Source: Strongylocentrotus droebachiensis
Lineage: Eukaryota; Echinodermata; Echinoidea; Camarodonta; Strongylocentrotidae
DNA: 64,000 nt
Reading direction: 5' to 3'
NCBI GenBank assembly: GCA_035222895.1
Contig: JAVYIG010000876.1
Coordinates: 186,001 to 250,000, forward strand
In this document: piece after piece, positions 27,101 through 33,100 of the stretch
Layout: every line of letters starts with the position of its first letter
Numbering within the stretch: the stretch's first letter is position 1
Made by a program: the position numbers and the translations under genes
The notes under the pieces: generated by a model
Database searches by the model: none
Seen by the model: the letters and a program-made list of their open reading frames with translations, nothing else
Told to the model about the DNA's origin: nothing

Positions 27101-30100
27101 ATAATAACAATGATAACGCTCACAAATTATTCTTCACCTCTTCCCAGAACTCAACCTTCTCTTTAAGCTTGTCTAAATCGGACCGAAGTTGCACAATAAC
27201 CAACTATTTTCAGACTCTGGATGATTTTCCAAACCTCGAAATTGCGTCTTCACCAGACCGATACGGTCATCACAAACTAGATGAAGACGGGCGCAAAATA
27301 GCCTGCTACATTGTATTTCCCAAATAGTTGGGTATTTGGAAACAAAACCAACATTTCTCAGGATATTTTCTCAACCATATAGCCAGCTAATTGCAACAGC
27401 GGGCTGATAAAAACGCAAACTTGCTGGTTATTTTGCAACTTCGGTCTGATGAAGACAAGCCTTTTGAGAAAATATGAGCTTATCTTACCACTTGAAATGT
27501 AGAAGGCAACCTCGTTCCCAGAAATGAGACAAGACGCCACCATGTATCCAGCTTGACGTGCACAACACTCTCAAATCGGATACTGGTTGCTAGGAAAGGC
27601 TGCATCAGCAGTTTGAGCCTTTTAGCATTACTCAGGACATCTGGATGAAGAGAAATTTGAACAATGCAAATAATTTATTTATTTATTTATTTCTGATATT
27701 TATACAGGGTGGCACATATCACCAATTTGGTGGTATTCCATGAGGCCCTGTTTGGTAAGAATAAAACAAATAACAGTATAACAAAATAAATACAAAATAA
27801 ATAAATACACAAAAATATAAACAGTTATAATACAAATTAATTGGAATCATCATTGAAGAATTAATAAACAATATCTAACAACTGAAGATGAATATGGAAA
27901 AAAGGTGAGTTTGTATGAAAATGTTAATATTGTGTTTTTTATAGAGTGCTTTTCATAAATGATATAATAAACTTCAGTTTCAATTTTCACTCATTTTTAG
28001 TTGTTAACTTTGCTACCTAACATTTTTGTCCTTGATATCATAATAAAAATCATAAAACGCTCTATTTTGGGGAACTGTGTCATCTTTCTCTGAACTGCAT
28101 AAAGACATATGCGACCTGCAAAGCATAGACGTTGAATGTCAATCTGTCCCATTTTAGATTTGTTATGACAATTAACATATCTCTTAATATAATGAAATAT
28201 ACCATTATTTTCATAGTAACACTTTTTTTCAAATACATAAGAATGATCGTCTAACTTCATTCAAATATACACACATACATACCCAGGTCAAGACTGAAGT
28301 TATCGATGAGTGCCTGCCAGCTCTTGTAAGCTGCTTTCTTCACCTCGGGTTGTGCGTTTTTGAAGCCTAGCTCAATCACTGTGAGGAGGCTGTTGATCAG
28401 GCTACCACCCTTGTGCAGCGACTGTCAAAAAACAAACATTTCAATTCAATTAAATTCAAATTGTTTTTTATTACAGCACAAACATGTTTCATACAAATAC
28501 AATTTTACATGAAAGATAGCCATGGCTGGAATATTCATGTTTACATGTTGGGCACGAAGTGACAATAGATAACACTTTTTAAAGATATATACATGTAAAA
28601 AAAAACTAGCAATAAAAAAATGACTTAGATTATGTAACTAAAAACCATTAACACAACATAACAATCATCAACAAGGTGTGTATGCATGAAATATCACATT
28701 GGAGGGGAGCAGATGGGAGCAGGGGAGTGGATGAGTGGGGAGGAGGTGTTAAAAAGTTCAGTGGTTAGAGGGTCAGTCTCAGAAAAGTAATGAATAATGA
28801 AGCAATATATACTTTTATATCTGATGGAAATAGCCCCCAAACTAATATACAATTCCGCATTCAATAACAGTGAATAGACCTTGACCATGGCACTAAGAGA
28901 AACCAAGAACAGGCAAAAATAGGACTTCTTATATTCCCTTTACTTTAAGTAAGGGTCAATCCCACCACAAGTGAACAAGACATATACTATTATTTCTGTT
29001 TTTTGTTACATTAAAAAAAAAAATATATAGGTTTAAGAAATTCAGGTCTTTAGTAACTACAGTAAGAAAAAATAACATTAAAAAAAAAAATTACAATAAT
29101 TTGTTATACAGTAGGCTTGCGGGTGCACCATGTGAGAGAGAGAGAGAGAGAGGATTTATTTCTTCACTCACCTTTCCTAGAATGGTGACATAGTAAGTCC
29201 ATACTTTCAATATCAACAGTTCATTCCTGGCCCGGAACAATTTAATCATCTCCGTCAGCAGGGTGCTCTTCAAATCGGCAATCAAAGGCCCGGCTAGCTC
29301 CGCCCTCGCCTGCACCATGGCAACCAGGCCCAGGTGGGTGGCGTGGACGGCCCGGTCTCGGATCCTAGGGGCCGTGTGGACCAGGTTGGGAAGGAGGAGC
29401 TTGCCCCAGCGGGCCGCGTGGAGGGACATGGCCTCAGGGAGCTGCTCCTGTAATCTGGTAGAATGAAATGGGGTGGACATGAAAAGAGTTATCAAACATG
29501 ATGATATTCTGTTTTATTTACTAATGTAAAGTGCTTTGAGCATGTTTATGTAAAGGCGCTATATAAATATCAATACGTTTGTATGTATGTTAATGTTTGA
29601 AAATCTAAAGTTAATCCCCAACTTGTAGACAGTACATTTTTGACATGGTAAGACCTATTTTTCTTTCTACAATTAAATAAACTGGCTCATGAACTTGATC
29701 CTATTGAACACTACTTGTACACAAATGGTTACAATGAAGAAATCCCTAACTTTTCTTTTTTTCTCTCTATGGCCCCTCAAACACTTGAAGACGGAGTAAT
29801 GATAACTGAAAACCCAGATTCTCTCATGAATTGCAAAGTGTTGTGTTGTTTCAATCACCTTGCGGCAAACATGAGCATAAAAGGAGCTATGTAACATATT
29901 TTAATGAATTGCTTTGATTTACCTGATAATGACATTGATAGATTCATGCTGTACAGTCATTGACTTAGCGCTTCCTTCGCCTTGGACGGCCTTCTCAACG
30001 CTACACAGAATGGTGTGGATCTGAAGAAGTTAGCGGAAAATCCAAATAAGATGATTATTTGCAAACAGTGTGTTCAATCGTACTCATTTCTAGAAGTCAG

Positions 30101-33100
30101 ATACATACTTCCTTTTAAATACTATGCAAAATAGAAGAGGAAAACCAGATGACAAATTAACAATAATTTTACTTCAGTATCAAATTCATGAGAAGTAGTT
30201 AAAATAAGTAAACTTTTATTGGACAACTTAATTACCACAGGGCTAATCTAACACGTCTGCTGAGTTGTAAGGCAAGGTACGATGTTAACACATGAATGTA
30301 CTTATCAAGAACTTCTCATCTCTTTGATAAGCACCGCTTTTAAGAAAATTTTATGGACCCATATCTTACTCTAATAAATCACTCAACAATATTCTAAGGT
30401 TTTGTTATACACACACGCAACATTAACACACACAAAAAAGAAAGAAAAACAATTACCTCTTCTTTAATGATTTCCGGTTTAATGTTTTGCTTTGCGAGAC
30501 ACCATAGTGCTCTAGTGCAGAGACTCTTGTCGTCTGTCTTCAGCAAACAATTGCACAATGCCTTTACTACCAGACTGCAATGTTCATCGGTAAATGCCCT
30601 GCGAGGATCAAAGAAAGTAAACAATCATGAAGGTTAGGTGTTTTATAGGAAGAAAGACTTGACCGATCTTCAAGACGTATTTCTAATTAAAATCATCATC
30701 ATCATCGATTAAAGTCAGCATTTTCCCTTTTACGAGAGTTTACATACTTTCACACGATGATGACACTCCCTCCTCCTGTTCTTCTTGCCTTGAGTATCCT
30801 GCTCATTTTATAGACCAACCTTACTGCTTTCTCTCTTCTCCATATCTTTCAATGAAATCGTTGGTCTTCGTTTCCCTCTTAATACAGGGCTCAGTCCATT
30901 CAAATTTCTTTTCCAATCATGAAATACTTAGGAAACCCATCCCAACTTTTGAGATGATAAGTTTGGACTATCAATCAGTGCAGCATTTCACAAAACCTTA
31001 ATAAGTACAGGAGCACCAACATTCCATTGAAGCATGTGATGTCGTTTCACTTCTACTTATGACAGTTCAGGGAAACGACGCCCAGAAGTCCAGAACTCAA
31101 ATACATCTCCATGTTCCAAATGCATAGCTTCTGAGAGATCCTTTTGTCTTTATTGCCAATAAAATTATAACAGAAACCAACTCCTTAACTGCAACCTTGT
31201 ACCCAAAACTTCACCTAACCTTAGCCTTCACCTAAAGTCAAATTGCAGCCCCTTCCCTGATCATGATGCTGTATCTTTGCCTAGATGAAGCCCACAGAAA
31301 ATATCGCTGTCCACCAAATAATAATAATATTATTCCGTTCTTGTATAGCGCATAACACATTATAGTACAACTTCCCTATGCGCTTCCAAAGATCTTCGGA
31401 AATTATTGCTCTAGCTTGTTCTCCGGCAGCCGATATCAGCGCACTGTGCATTACGAGGGAAAACCCTAGCAGGTTCCCATTTACCTCACCTGGGTGGAGT
31501 GTGGCAATGTAGATAAACAATTTGCCGAAGGAGGTTAGTGATGTTGCAGGAATTTGAACCCTGTACCTTGTGGTTCACAGTCCAGAGACTTATCCATTAG
31601 ACCACAACACCCTCTACAATATTAAATCCTTCAAGAAATGTGGCAGTAAGAGCGCTCAAAAGGGATAAATGACCTTTGACACTAATACAGGATGGAACAA
31701 TGAGGGCAGCATTACCAAAAAGTAAAGATGTGGAGATTGTACTAAAATACATCCCTATGCGCTTCCAAAGATCTTCGGAAATTATTGCTCTAGCTTGTTC
31801 TCCGGCAGCCGATATCAGCGCACTGTGCATTACGAGGGAAAACCCTAGCAGGTACCCATTTACCACACCTGGGTGGAGTGTGGCAATGTAGATAAACAAT
31901 TTGCCGAAGGAGGTTAGTGATGTTGCAGGAATTTGAACCCCGTACCTTGTGGTTCACAGTCCAGAGACTTATCCATTAGACCACAACACCCTCTACAATA
32001 TTAAATCCTTCAAGAAATGTGGCAGTAAGAGCGCTCAAAAGGGATAAATGACCTTTGACACTAATACAGGATGGAACAATGAGGGCAGCATTACCAAAAA
32101 GTAAAGATGTGGAGATTGTACTAAAATACATCTCTATACAAAATTTTAAAGAAATACATCAAGAAATGGGGACTGCAGAGTGCACTCATGCCATCCTGCA
32201 AAATATGACCTCTTGACCCTATAAAACATGCGACACTGGTGGCAGCATCACCAGAAACTTTTGTTCTTACCTCAAGATGCCTGCTTGATTGAGACAGAAG
32301 CCCATGGCAGGCAGAGCAGCTTGAACCAAGGTCGCGTCCTCGGACATGACGTCGGTACTGAACTGACGAACCAAGACGCTGACATCCAGGTTCTCACTGT
32401 CCTTGACCTTGGCTGCATCGTTCTCCTTGAACCAGCTGAAACAAGAGAGGACGATATTGAGCTCTGATATCTTAGCTGTTCTAAATAGACCATTTTCGTA
32501 ATATAATCAAATTGAATGCATGAATCCTTGTTAAGTGCCTTGTTACAACTAATTTCATTCACCCGTTACAAATAATTGTATTTCAATAGTCGAAATGCGA
32601 ATTGCATACATGACATGTTGCTAAGTAGGACAAAATTTATGACTTCTCCAACAAGTACATTTCCATTTCTTTTTCATTCATCCTAAATATATAAATTTAA
32701 AAGATGGTAACCAAAGATCGCATCAGAAGTCTCATACATCTAGTAATTTATGATTACCCAAAACAAACGTAAATTAAGAAATCTAAAAATGATATGTTTC
32801 TGACTTAATTACCACCAAAAAAAAAAGGATCCCTAACATCCCTTTGATATTTTTAGAGCCCTGAGCTGATAACAATTTTTTGACTGAATTCTACAACAAA
32901 AAAAATATTGTTTTCAAGGCAACTTAAAATGTTATCACAATTTCATTTCTATGCTACACCTACATTGTATAAAGAGGTACGATTGATCCAAATCAACTGC
33001 AAGTTCTCCATTCGATCGCAAGTTTGCAGTCTTTTGTCTCTTATGTACATAGTAGGGTGTCTGATCGCGCACCCGATGTTGTGTGCTAAAATTTTTCCCA

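Noticed and set aside
27055-27327. 90-codon plus-strand frame
   Set aside because: Overlaps a foldback element and has no recognisable domain.
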